A DNA stretch of 64,000 nucleotides from an uncultured Lachnospiraceae bacterium (lineage in GTDB: Bacteria; Bacillota; Clostridia; Lachnospirales; Lachnospiraceae). The first letter of the stretch is position 1, and each line of letters begins with the position of its first letter. The notes beneath the pieces are model-generated. The model was given only the letters and a program-made list of their open reading frames with translations. It searched no databases and was not told the origin of the DNA. Of the stretch, positions 16,687-25,244 are shown in pieces. Made by a program: the position numbers and the translations under genes. The stretch spans positions 1 to 64,000 of the forward strand of contig CAMNOU010000004.1 in assembly GCA_946546945.1 (NCBI GenBank). Reading direction: 5' to 3'.

Positions 16687-17373
16687 TTACAGATTATACC
16701 TTCCAATGACCAATTTATCAATATAGTATTGTTTAATATACTGTTCATGCTCTTTCAGCGCCGCAATGCTCGCTTCCACATCTCTGGATTTGATCGCTTC
16801 AAAAATCTTCTGATGCTGTTCATTGGTTTTCTTCCCATGTTCAAGATCATCAAAAGATGTCACATCAAAACGCTGCTTCTGGTTGACAAGCATTTCAAAA
16901 ATAACATCGAGCCGTTTGTTGTTCACACTGTGAATAATAAAATTGTGAAATGCAATGTCCCATTTCATACGTTCAGACAAGTGACCTTCAACGGTATTTT
17001 TCCTTGTCTGCTCCAGTATCTGTTCCAGCTGGGCATCCGCGATCATGTTGTAATTCTTCATGGATACCTGCAGCGCATAGATCTGCAGTACCTCCAGCAG
17101 GTCATACACCTCGAGAATATCCTCCAGTGTATAGACCGGCACCATAATCCCCTTTCCGGGTTCTCCCGTAAGCAGCCCATCCTTTACCAGCTGACGAAGA
17201 GCATAGCGCACCGGCGAACGGCTGACCTGATACTTTTCTGTAAGCTTTCTTTCTACCAGAATTGTCCCCGGTTCAAACTCATTATTCAGAATATCCTTCT
17301 TAATGCGTTCGTACACCATCACTTCTTTCGTTGTCATGCCGAGCGAGCTGTAGTTCGTTTCTGTCATATTCAT
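16687..17373 (-). CDS. GntR-family regulator, FCD (FadR) subgroup
   Basis: A 228-residue regulator. Residues 15-75 form the winged helix: YERIKKDILNNEFEPGTILV, then LTEKYQVSRSPVRYALRQL. Residues 85-215 form the all-helical FCD domain, with WDIAFHNFIIHSVNN carrying the metal-ligand D and H. FCD members sense organic acids, often lactate, gluconate, glycolate or amino acids. It lies 179 bp after larC on the same strand but is separated from it by a terminator. Target and ligand unknown; a lactate link through LarC would be speculative. Confidence 0.88.
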   Translation of the reverse strand: MNMTETNYSSLGMTTKEVMVYERIKKDILNNEFEPGTILVERKLTEKYQVSRSPVRYALRQLVKDGLLTGEPGKGIMVPVYTLEDILEVYDLLEVLQIYALQVSMKNYNMIADAQLEQILEQTRKNTVEGHLSERMKWDIAFHNFIIHSVNNKRLDVIFEMLVNQKQRFDVTSFDDLEHGKKTNEQHQKIFEAIKSRDVEASIAALKEHEQYIKQYYIDKLVIGRYNL

Positions 17374-17498
17374 ATAATACCTCGTACTGATCTGTCTGAT
17401 TATTCCTCATTCTATCACGACTGGCGTCTCAGCGTCCAGCATATTTTTTATTTACTGCATTTCCTATACAGCAAACGAAACACCGTCTTTTGAGAACG

Positions 17499-17528
17499 AA
17501 AAAAAAGGCAGAGATGAATTTCCCCGCC
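17499..17528 (-). terminator. Terminator after larC
   Basis: On the minus strand GGCGGGGA aattca TCTCTGCC (8 bp with two G-U pairs) is followed by eight T. It lies 24 bp past the larC stop. Confidence 0.7.
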
Positions 17529-17552
17529 TCTTTTACGTGCTGCCATTCCTTT

Positions 17553-18938
17553 TTATCTCCTGTCTTCTCCCCCGCAAACTTTAAACATTCCGTCCAGTTC
17601 CTGCTCCGCCATGCGATACGCATTGATAAAAGGGATTCCCTTTTCCCTGGCCAGCTTTGCAATACTCTCATATTCAGGTGTATACCGCAGCTGATCACCG
17701 ACTTGCAGGACCTTGAATGCAATTTCTCCCAGGGACGTCACCGCCGTCTGATTCCGGCGTTCCAGTACAGTCCGCTCCATCCGCTGCCGCCGGATACCGA
17801 TGGTCGATGTTTCCCGGAACAGAATCTGTTCCATCTGTTCTGTGTCCGACGGAGAGCAGATAACGGATATCATATATGCCGGCCTGTTTTTCTTCATATA
17901 TACCGGTGTATAGCAGACATCTCTGGCCCCGGCCTCGAAGAGTCTTTCCATGCAATACGCAATGGCTTCTGCGCTGCAGTCATCAATATTGCACTCCAGC
18001 TTCATGATTTCATCATGATTTTGCGGGCTTATTTTTTTTTTATCTGACGGCACGATCAGCATGGCCCTCAGTATACTTGGCTTTTCATAGGTCCGCTTGC
18101 CCGCTCCAAGCCCGATTTTTTCAACTGTATAGACTTCCGGCAAATGAAACTCTGTAGCGGCCGCGGCCGCAATAGCTGCTCCGGTCGGTGTTACAAATTC
18201 TCCCTTCACATCGGTCTGATGCAGGGGAATCCGGTGTTCCGAAATGATATTTAAAGTCGCCGGAACCGGCACCGGAATTATGCCGTGCTGGCATCTCACA
18301 TGTCCGCATCCCTCATAAAGCACCGGCACGATCACGTCCTCAATGCCCAGATCATCCAGACAGATGGCGGCTGCCGCGATATCCACAATTGAGTCAACTG
18401 CTCCTACTTCATGGAAATGAACCTCCTCCTTCGGAACTCCGTGCGCTTTCGCCTCTGCTTCTGCGAGAATGCCGAAAATCCGGACAGCAATCTCTTTTGC
18501 ATGATCTGTCATGGAGGAATTCTGAATAATGGTCAGGATTTCCTGCAATCCGCGGTGTTCGTGATGATGCCCGTGCTCATGGTTGTGGCTGTGCCCGTGC
18601 TCATGGTCATGCTCGTGGCTGTGCTCATGATCATGGTCGTGCTCATGGTCGTGACTGTGCGCATGCTCGTGGCTGTGCGCATGCTCATGACTGTGCCCGT
18701 GCAGCCAGGCCATATCATGATCATGGTTTTCATGTGCCGCATCCAGATTCACTGCAAAATCACAGGCATCCAGTCCCGATTTTTTCACTCTGCTGACGGA
18801 TACGGTATAGCCATCCAGCCCGAGGCTTTCCAATGCATGCATCAGTTTATGCTCATCCGCCCCAAGATCCAGCAGTGCCGCAACTGTCATATCCCCGCTG
18901 ATTCCTGAGTAACATTCCAGATATAATTTTCTGTCCAT
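17553..18938 (-). CDS. larC: LarC: pyridinium-3,5-bisthiocarboxylate mononucleotide nickel insertase
   Basis: A 461-residue protein that inserts nickel into the pincer cofactor of lactate racemase-like enzymes. The N-terminus LYLECYSGISGDMTVAALLDLG is diagnostic. Residues 69-128 are a histidine-rich insertion with about 29 His, probably a nickel store. The rest follows the family: VHFHEVGAVDSIVDIAAA, then VPVPATLNII, and a C-terminal LarC2 domain starting at KLECNIDDCSAEAIAYCME. In Lactobacillus plantarum LarC1 and LarC2 are joined by programmed frameshift; here the two parts are a single frame. The ATG at 18938 follows AGAGAGGAT and lies below the promoter. No larA, larB or larE is present in the window. 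Confidence 0.93.
   Translation of the reverse strand: MDRKLYLECYSGISGDMTVAALLDLGADEHKLMHALESLGLDGYTVSVSRVKKSGLDACDFAVNLDAAHENHDHDMAWLHGHSHEHAHSHEHAHSHDHEHDHDHEHSHEHDHEHGHSHNHEHGHHHEHRGLQEILTIIQNSSMTDHAKEIAVRIFGILAEAEAKAHGVPKEEVHFHEVGAVDSIVDIAAAAICLDDLGIEDVIVPVLYEGCGHVRCQHGIIPVPVPATLNIISEHRIPLHQTDVKGEFVTPTGAAIAAAAATEFHLPEVYTVEKIGLGAGKRTYEKPSILRAMLIVPSDKKKISPQNHDEIMKLECNIDDCSAEAIAYCMERLFEAGARDVCYTPVYMKKNRPAYMISVICSPSDTEQMEQILFRETSTIGIRRQRMERTVLERRNQTAVTSLGEIAFKVLQVGDQLRYTPEYESIAKLAREKGIPFINAYRMAEQELDGMFKVCGGEDRR
18555..18734 (-). repeat. His-rich coding repeat within larC
   Basis: Short tandem CAT/CAC-based units (His-Ser-His-Glu, His-Asp-His-Glu) encode about 29 His in 60 residues. The low complexity makes the tract prone to length change by slippage. 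Confidence 0.85.
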
Positions 18939-18974
18939 ATATGTGCATCCTCTCTCTTTTTCATCATTGCTCCG

Positions 18975-19004
18975 ATTATAGCACATCCCACGTCCGAAAA
19001 TCAA
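18975..19004 (-). promoter_or_regulatory. Promoter for larC
   Basis: On the minus strand TTGATT (18999-19004), 18 bp, TATAAT (18975-18980), with a TGC extended -10. It fixes the larC start to 18938 rather than any codon farther up. Confidence 0.6.
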
Positions 19005-19010
19005 TCTTTC

Positions 19011-19030
19011 AAGAACGCCCCGGCGTTCTT
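19011..19030 (-). terminator. Hairpin after the subtilase gene
   Basis: AAGAACGCC cc GGCGTTCTT is a perfect 9-bp stem 26 bp past the subtilase stop. There is no strong T run, so it is a weak or partial terminator. Confidence 0.45.
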
Positions 19031-19055
19031 TCCGCGGTTCTGTACATTTTCCGTA

Positions 19056-20774
19056 TTATCTTCCGCGCAGGGTAGCCAATGCCTGATATACATCCAGCCT
19101 CCCGTATCCGGACGCCGGATTCGGATAGATGCGGTCCGGCATTCTGTCCGCGCCCCGGATCAGCAGATTCGTCAGATCTGTTGAATTCAGGGAAAACAGA
19201 TCGTTCTCCAGAATTCCCCACTGGAAAATCTGTGCGCATCCGCCTGCCGTGACCGCGGCGCTGATGCTTGTTCCGGTCCGTACCCCATAGCGGCTGCCGC
19301 GTTCCGGTCCGAATACGTTGACTCCCGGTGCCAGTATATCCGGCTTGATCTGTCCTGACGCGCTGAATCCTCTCCCCGAATCTGCATAAATCGCTCCGCT
19401 TCCCGACTGATAAGCCCCTGCTGTCACCGCTGCCTTTGCCATCCCGGGAGCAAGTATCGTTGTGTCCGGATTGGAGCGCAAAAAGAAGACTTCCCCTTTC
19501 AGAAAATCCGAAAGAGGCAGCCAGCAGTGAAAGGCTCCCTCGATCACATCCACCGGCGTCACCCCGATGGTCCATATGCCCGGATAGGGTTCTTCAAACC
19601 GCAGATAAACCAGCTGTCCTCCCATCCGGTCCCCTGCGATGGTGTAATCCATTGTCAGACGCGTCTTCTCGAACAGGAACTGCCATGAATAGGTTCCCGT
19701 CACGCCGCCTGCTCCCGGAACAAATCGTTCACCGGTCGGAGAAATTACGGAAAGATGATAGATTTCAGGGATTCCCGCCCAGAATTCCACATAGAACCCT
19801 TTTACGTGATCTCCCACAGAAATTTCGATATCACTTGTCTGCCCCATCAGCAGTCCGGATTGATAATAATGATGTCTGGCGTTTGCCTCATTTCCGGCCG
19901 AGACAACAATTGCATTCCCGCGCAGCCTTCCCATCTCATCTGTCAGCAGCGAAAGGGCTTCCTCCCCGCTGTGGCTTCCCATGCTGCTTCCCATGCCGAA
20001 ACACAGGACCAGCGGCATCTGCTTCGCCTTGGCCAGCCGGATCAGCCATGCCATTCCAAGCATCAGGTCATTTTCCTGATAACAGGACACATCGTCCGGT
20101 ACAAAATAATAATCCCGCAAATACTGTTTTGCCTGTTTGCATTTGACCATGGCAATCGATGACTGCGGCACTGCCCCCGAAAAGTCCAGACTGACATCCG
20201 GGCTGCCGCACGCCACTCCTGCCAGAAACGTGCCGTGCCCCTCTTCATCCCGCGTCGGAACTGCTTCGAGAGGGTTTTCCCGGCGCAGAGCATCATTGAT
20301 CATGTCCCGTGTAAATAGTGATCCATAGGCAAATCCATCCGGCGGTTCCTGGTCCGTGACCGTCTGATCCCAGATGGCTTCCACGCGTGTCGTCCCATCC
20401 GAATTCCGGAACGCCGGATGCGTGTAATCAATGCCCGTATCCAGAAATCCGACCAGAATCCCCTGACCTCCCAGATCCAGTCCTGCCGGATTTTCCAGTC
20501 TCACAATCCCGGTATCCTCCAATGCGGAAAGATCCATGAGTGCATAACATTTTGGTATCGACTGATAAGGATAGTCCTGAAGATTCAGCTCCGGTACCCT
20601 CTCCCGGAAGCAGTAGGCAACATCAAACGTATTGTCCACATGCTGAACGCAGTCCGCCTCCACCTGTAAAGCAGCCCCGTAATAATCAATGATCAGATCA
20701 TAGTAAGCATTGGAATAAATGGCTTCGCGGCAGGAATCTGTCTCCACCTGCGCCGCCGTGAACGGATAACTCAT
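19056..20774 (-). CDS. S8-family subtilisin-like serine peptidase, Csp-like
   Basis: A 572-residue subtilase. All three catalytic residues are present: Asp in VGFLDTGIDYTHPAF, His in EEGHGTFLAGVACG, Ser in GTSISAAVTAG. The oxyanion Asn is in VSAGNEAN. A large insertion between His and Ser, and an N-terminal region rich in Tyr and acidic residues (about 1-95), match the clostridial Csp group, which includes the germination proteases CspA/B/C and relatives. No signal peptide is visible. The ATG at 20774 follows AAAAGGAGTTTCAC; a longer frame upstream lacks a ribosome site. Role in germination is possible but not shown; intracellular housekeeping proteolysis is an alternative. Confidence 0.87.
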   Translation of the reverse strand: MSYPFTAAQVETDSCREAIYSNAYYDLIIDYYGAALQVEADCVQHVDNTFDVAYCFRERVPELNLQDYPYQSIPKCYALMDLSALEDTGIVRLENPAGLDLGGQGILVGFLDTGIDYTHPAFRNSDGTTRVEAIWDQTVTDQEPPDGFAYGSLFTRDMINDALRRENPLEAVPTRDEEGHGTFLAGVACGSPDVSLDFSGAVPQSSIAMVKCKQAKQYLRDYYFVPDDVSCYQENDLMLGMAWLIRLAKAKQMPLVLCFGMGSSMGSHSGEEALSLLTDEMGRLRGNAIVVSAGNEANARHHYYQSGLLMGQTSDIEISVGDHVKGFYVEFWAGIPEIYHLSVISPTGERFVPGAGGVTGTYSWQFLFEKTRLTMDYTIAGDRMGGQLVYLRFEEPYPGIWTIGVTPVDVIEGAFHCWLPLSDFLKGEVFFLRSNPDTTILAPGMAKAAVTAGAYQSGSGAIYADSGRGFSASGQIKPDILAPGVNVFGPERGSRYGVRTGTSISAAVTAGGCAQIFQWGILENDLFSLNSTDLTNLLIRGADRMPDRIYPNPASGYGRLDVYQALATLRGR

Positions 20775-20842
20775 GTGAAACTCCTTTTTTTGTCCCTGTT
20801 CTATTGTATTCCAAAGGGAAATCAGCGTTGCCTCAAAATTCA

Positions 20843-20871
20843 TTGCAACAAAAACCCGTTTTCGATACACT
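20843..20871 (+). promoter_or_regulatory. Candidate promoter for the ECF sigma operon
   Basis: TTGCAA (20843-20848), 17 bp, TACACT (20866-20871), followed by TGTATATAT. The sigma start codon is about 60 bp downstream. An ECF-type self-recognised promoter in the same stretch cannot be excluded. Confidence 0.45.
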
Positions 20872-20930
20872 GTATATATGAAACCTGAAAATATGACTTC
20901 TTTTTACTCTGTATACAGAAAGGGAAAAAA

Positions 20931-21395
20931 ATGGAACGAAATGCAGATCTTTTTTCGGAAAAGTATAAAGAGATCTACCGGGATCTGTACCGGTTTGCTC
21001 TGTACACACTCAAGCATCCCCAGGATGCCGAAGATGTCGTGAGCGAAACCGTTCTGGATGCGTGGAGAACGCTCCATCTTCTCCGCGAAGAGGAAGCTTT
21101 TCGCGCATGGATGTTTCGGATTCTTGCAAACAAGTGCAAAAAGAAGCTGAAGTCGTACATAACCTCCCAGTTATCTCTGCCTGAAGACATTCCGCTTCCG
21201 GAAGAAAATACTTCTGAACAGATGGATGTGCGCAATGCGTTTTTTTTGCTGGAGGAAGAAGACCGGCTGATTATTGCGATGCATCTGTTTGCCGGATATA
21301 CCACCAGAGAAATAGCCGGCATTCTGAGTATGAACGAAGGCACTGTGCGTTCACGCCAGAGCCGGGCATTGAAGAAAATGAAACAGATGCTTTAA
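20931..21395 (+). CDS. ECF-type RNA polymerase sigma factor
   Basis: A 154-residue group 4 sigma-70 factor. Region 2 spans residues about 10-75 (YRFALYTLKHPQDAEDVVSE is region 2.2). Region 4 spans about 100-154, with TTREIAGILSMNEGTVRSR as helix-turn-helix. Regions 1 and 3 are absent, as expected. The ATG follows AAAGGGAAAAAA. It starts a three-gene plus-strand cluster with a membrane-tethered beta-propeller protein 15 bp downstream and an RsiV-like lipoprotein. This fits a cell-envelope stress module in which the second gene encodes the anti-sigma factor (inference). Confidence 0.92.
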   Translation: MERNADLFSEKYKEIYRDLYRFALYTLKHPQDAEDVVSETVLDAWRTLHLLREEEAFRAWMFRILANKCKKKLKSYITSQLSLPEDIPLPEENTSEQMDVRNAFFLLEEEDRLIIAMHLFAGYTTREIAGILSMNEGTVRSRQSRALKKMKQML

Positions 21396-21410
21396 CAAGG
21401 AGGATAGAAT

Positions 21411-23468
21411 ATGGATGAAAACAAACTGCTGGATATGATCAGAGACTCCGCGGAATCTGTAGAGGTGCCGGATGCGCTGCAGCCGGACCAGATAAAAAAG
21501 AAGCTGGAAAAGGATGAAAAAGTGTTCAGAATGAAAACCATATACAAAAAATGGATCGCGGCCGCAGCTGCCGCCGCCGTGGCAGCCATCAGCGGATATG
21601 CCGCTTATACGCATTACAGCCCCCATGCCGGCAGTACCCATACGGCAGCCGTGGACGAAAATGTGCAGACAGCCGAAGGAGAGACGGAAGACGGTATGAA
21701 CGAAACGGTTCCCTCTCCGTCGAAAGCTTCCGGCCGGGACATCTTTACCGTGGATGCCTCCCAGGTGTTCCGGGAGGGCATGGCCTTTGGCACGGATTCC
21801 TATGAGACAGTCTATAACGTACTGAAAAGCACAGAAGAATATACTCTTGAAAGTATCGAAGACTATAAGACTCCCCTGTCCGGTTTTTCCGCCAATGGAG
21901 CATCGGGAGATGCTGCCGCGGCAGTGGCGGAAGAATCCACTGAATATGCAGCCGGATCCGTCACTTCGAAAGATGCCTCTTTCTCCACGACCAATATTCA
22001 GGAGGCAGGCGTTGATGAGGCAGACATCATCAAGACGGACGGAGAATACATCTATGTCCTGCGGGGGAACGCCATCCGGATCGTCTCCGCCAAAGGAGCG
22101 CAGACAGACAATGTCGCTTCCATTTCTCTGCAGAACTTTGCAGATTCTGTGCAGGAGTTCTATGTGGACACAGACCGTCTGACCGTAATTTACTCCTCCA
22201 GCGATGCTTCCATGATCACGGAAGAGGATTATTACTACAGACCGGTATCCAATGACTATACGATTCTTGAAACATATGATATCTCTGACCGGTCCCATCC
22301 CGTTCTGGCAGGCAGTACAAAGCAGAATGGCTCCTACGGCTCCTCCCGGAAAGTCGGAGACATCGTGTATCTGTTCACCAGATACCTCCCGGACCTGACG
22401 GATAAAGACACGCCGGCCCGGTATATTCCTTCTGTCAATGATACCCTGCTTTCCACAGAAGACATCTGTGTCCCAGCACAGGTCAACGAAGAGAATTACC
22501 TCGTCATCTCCTCTGTGGATACACGGAATCCGGAAAAAACCATTGACCAGAAAGCCATCCTCAGTGCCGGTTCCGATTATTATGTCAGCCCGGAAAACAT
22601 CTATGTATATCGTATGGACTGGTCCTATGATGCAGAGAGAACCATTTTGATGAAATTCGGATTTAAAGACGGCAAAATCTCCTGGAATAATGTCACAGCC
22701 CTCAAAGGATACATCCACGACCGCTTCTGTCTGAATGAATACAACGGGTATCTGAGAGTCGTAATGACGACCTACGATCCGTCCAATTCTCTCTATGTCC
22801 TTGACGAAAACATGAAAGCCGTCGGCGCAATCCGGGATATCGCGCAGGGCGAAAACATCCAGTCCGCCCGTTTTATGGGCAATACCGGTTATTTTGTAAC
22901 CTACCGCAATATGGATCCTCTCTTTTCTGTCGACTTAAGCGATCCGCAGAATCCGAAGATTATCGGATCCCTGAAGATCACCGGTTTCTCCTCCTACCTG
23001 CATTTTTACGGAGACGGTCTTCTGCTGGGTATCGGGGAAGAGACCGATCCCAAAAACGGAGATTTTTACGGAATCAAGCTGTCCATGTTCGACATCTCCG
23101 ATCCGTCTAATGTGACCGAGAAAGACAAATATGTGATCAAAGATTCTTATGACTGTCCGGCTCTCTACGATCCCAGGGCTCTCATGATCGATCCTGAAAA
23201 GAATATCTTCGGATTTGCGCTGGATGATCACTATATGGTCTTCTCTTATGACGGCTCCAAAGGTTTCGTCAATGAATACCTTTTCAGCCAGTCACTCAGC
23301 AGCACACGCGCCGGAGCCCGGGAAGATATGGAATACAATGATCCTTACTTTAACCGAAGCTGCTTTGTCGGGGATAACCTTTACCTTGCCTATGGCGGCA
23401 CCATGTTTGTTTTCGATATGACAGACAACTATCAGCAGCTGGCTTCTGTAAAGCTTGACGGCCAATAA
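21411..23468 (+). CDS. Membrane-anchored beta-propeller protein, probable anti-sigma partner
   Basis: A 685-residue protein. Residues 1-48 are cytosolic and acidic (LLDMIRDSAESVEVPDALQP), then KKWIAAAAAAAVAAISGYAAY is a single membrane span. Outside, an acidic linker to about residue 180 leads into a domain of the secreted beta-propeller family (PF09826 type): TTNIQEAGVDEADIIKTDGE is its hallmark, then repeated blades such as YVLRGNAIRIV and SVDLSDPQNPKIIGSL. Gene order after an ECF sigma factor, the short cytosolic N-terminus and the single span suggest a sigma-sequestering sensor (inference). I do not see a canonical zinc anti-sigma motif. SD AAGGAGG. Confidence 0.85.
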   Translation: MDENKLLDMIRDSAESVEVPDALQPDQIKKKLEKDEKVFRMKTIYKKWIAAAAAAAVAAISGYAAYTHYSPHAGSTHTAAVDENVQTAEGETEDGMNETVPSPSKASGRDIFTVDASQVFREGMAFGTDSYETVYNVLKSTEEYTLESIEDYKTPLSGFSANGASGDAAAAVAEESTEYAAGSVTSKDASFSTTNIQEAGVDEADIIKTDGEYIYVLRGNAIRIVSAKGAQTDNVASISLQNFADSVQEFYVDTDRLTVIYSSSDASMITEEDYYYRPVSNDYTILETYDISDRSHPVLAGSTKQNGSYGSSRKVGDIVYLFTRYLPDLTDKDTPARYIPSVNDTLLSTEDICVPAQVNEENYLVISSVDTRNPEKTIDQKAILSAGSDYYVSPENIYVYRMDWSYDAERTILMKFGFKDGKISWNNVTALKGYIHDRFCLNEYNGYLRVVMTTYDPSNSLYVLDENMKAVGAIRDIAQGENIQSARFMGNTGYFVTYRNMDPLFSVDLSDPQNPKIIGSLKITGFSSYLHFYGDGLLLGIGEETDPKNGDFYGIKLSMFDISDPSNVTEKDKYVIKDSYDCPALYDPRALMIDPEKNIFGFALDDHYMVFSYDGSKGFVNEYLFSQSLSSTRAGAREDMEYNDPYFNRSCFVGDNLYLAYGGTMFVFDMTDNYQQLASVKLDGQ

Positions 23469-23507
23469 CAGACGGCACATGCCATTCGGATAAACTGCTT
23501 GCATTCT

Positions 23508-23558
23508 GAGGCGCTTACAGGTACAATGAGGGCATTAACTCAAACCTGTAAGCACCTC
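23508..23558 (+). promoter_or_regulatory. Long hairpin in front of the RsiV-like lipoprotein gene
   Basis: GAGG-c-GCTTACAGGT (23508-23522) pairs with ACCTGTAAGC-a-CCTC (23544-23558). An inner TGAG/CTCA pairing lies within the 21-nt loop. No T run follows, and the AAGGAG of the next gene begins about 6 nt later. It may be an RNA-processing, stability or translational-control element rather than a terminator. Confidence 0.55.
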
Positions 23559-23576
23559 ATGACAAGGAGATTAACT

Positions 23577-25223
23577 ATGAGAAAACTATCTGTTCTTCTC
23601 TTTTGCAGTGTTTTTGCAATAAACATTCTGTCCGGCTGCGGAAAAACCGGCGAAGTCCCTTCGGATCCGCAGGTTTCGGAAAATACTTCTGCTGTTTCCG
23701 CCGAAAAAGAAAATTCTGCGCCTGCGGAAACGCTCAGTTCCAAGGAGGAATCTGAGGAGGACGCGGAAGCCGCTGCGGATGCGGTTTCAGAGAAGGAAGC
23801 ATTAAGAATGCTTCGTCTCTCCCTTGGTTCTGCATCTATGGAGCAGCGGGATGAGGAGCAGGATCTGACCCTGGTGCGCGTGAATTATCCTCTGGTCTTT
23901 CTGGACGAAAGTGATCAGAAGATTTTCCCTGAACTGCGGTCTTCCCTGCTTCAGTTAAACAATACATTAAAAGCATCTGCCCGGAAAAGTTATGAAACCT
24001 CTCTCGCCTCTGCCCGCATGGAGATTGCGGATCACGACGGAAGCACCGGGGAGTTTCAGTCTTACACCAATACACGAAACCTTTCCGTGCGAAGGTGCGA
24101 CTCCCGTGCCGTCAGCCTGCTGAATGAGGAATATATCTATACCGGCGGGCCCCACGAGCAGACCTATACCAGCGGAATTAATTATAATTCCGTCACCGGC
24201 GAACCGCTTGCCCTCACAGATGTCTCTTCAAATTTTCCGCAGTTGAAAACAGTGATCCGGGAGGCGCTCACGGCACGGTATCCCGACACGGAATTCTACG
24301 ACCTTCCGTCCTGGTTTGACCGGGCTTCCGAGTCTGACTTTGACTGGGTGCTGGACTACAATGGCATCACTTTTTATTTTAACCCGTATATTCTGTCTCC
24401 CTCAGCAGAAGAAGTCCTGGAAATCATGATTCCGTTCGATGCAAATCCGGATTTGTTTCTTCCTGCTTTTTCGGCTCCCCCGGTCAGTTACAGCATTCCT
24501 TTACAAACCGGGCAGGAGTTCTTATATGATGTAAACGGAAACAACATCTGTGACTCTCTGCGGATTTCAGAGACCGAAGACAGCAAAGCATTCGAAATCA
24601 GCCTGAATGAGAAAACCTTTCAAAGCGGTTCCGATGAATATATTCTGGATGTCAGTGCTTATCTGATGCATACACAAAAGGATCAGAACTTCCTTTATGT
24701 AGAAGAAATCCCCGAAAACGCTCCGAAACGCATCTCGGTCTATGACCTGTCGTCCGGATCGCTCGAGGAAAAAGGCACCCTCACTGCTTCCTTCCATAAC
24801 CTGCCTGTGCAGGATGGCTGTGATTCCGTGAAAACACTTCCGGGAGACCCGGATGGTTTCCTTCTGGATGTCTCCACAGACACACTTTTCCCGGCTAACG
24901 CCTGCGGCTCCTTTTTGATCGGCGATGACGGCATGCCTGTTCCGGAAAAACCGTGGTATAACTTTACAGATCCGCAGGAGCTGTCTGTACTTGCATCCAT
25001 TGACGGAGCGGTCGTAGATGAAGAGACCGGTGTCGTTCTGGATACGGCCACCGTTCCTGCCGGCGAAAAACTGACCACGCTGCGGACCGATGACGATACT
25101 TTTATCGATCTGCAGATGAAAAACGGGACCATTGTCCGTTTCCTGCTGGACAAATCAGATGCTCCGGCAAAAATTAACGGCACACCTGTCAACGAGCTTT
25201 TTGATCTCCCGGCACAGGAATAG
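23577..25223 (+). CDS. Lipoprotein with DUF4163/DUF3298 (PdaC/RsiV-like) domain
   Basis: A 548-residue lipoprotein. The signal peptide ends in the lipobox ILSGC (Cys about 21) and is followed by a 50-residue acidic linker. Residues about 90-300 form the PdaC/RsiV fold: VRVNYPLVFLDESDQKIFPE, EEYIYTGGPHEQTYTSGINY, and a DUF3298 C-terminal part with LDYNGITFYFNPYILSPSAE. In Bacillus the same fold in RsiV binds lysozyme and controls SigV. The rest (about 300-548) is an all-beta region of unknown type. The ATG at 23577 follows CAAGGAGATTAAC. Together with the ECF sigma and propeller genes it suggests an envelope-stress sensor (inference). Confidence 0.82.
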   Translation: MRKLSVLLFCSVFAINILSGCGKTGEVPSDPQVSENTSAVSAEKENSAPAETLSSKEESEEDAEAAADAVSEKEALRMLRLSLGSASMEQRDEEQDLTLVRVNYPLVFLDESDQKIFPELRSSLLQLNNTLKASARKSYETSLASARMEIADHDGSTGEFQSYTNTRNLSVRRCDSRAVSLLNEEYIYTGGPHEQTYTSGINYNSVTGEPLALTDVSSNFPQLKTVIREALTARYPDTEFYDLPSWFDRASESDFDWVLDYNGITFYFNPYILSPSAEEVLEIMIPFDANPDLFLPAFSAPPVSYSIPLQTGQEFLYDVNGNNICDSLRISETEDSKAFEISLNEKTFQSGSDEYILDVSAYLMHTQKDQNFLYVEEIPENAPKRISVYDLSSGSLEEKGTLTASFHNLPVQDGCDSVKTLPGDPDGFLLDVSTDTLFPANACGSFLIGDDGMPVPEKPWYNFTDPQELSVLASIDGAVVDEETGVVLDTATVPAGEKLTTLRTDDDTFIDLQMKNGTIVRFLLDKSDAPAKINGTPVNELFDLPAQE

Positions 25224-25244
25224 TCCCGTCTGTCAGGGAACAGA

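Noticed and set aside
18555-18734. Short-period repeats that could suggest a CRISPR or minisatellite
   Set aside because: The units are 6-12 bp, contain no spacers and keep the larC frame throughout; they encode the His-rich insertion.
21351-22718. A 455-codon minus-strand frame opposite the beta-propeller gene
   Set aside because: The plus strand has a clear family match, ribosome site and operon context. The opposite frame is a Cys/Gly/Ile-rich shadow with no motif.
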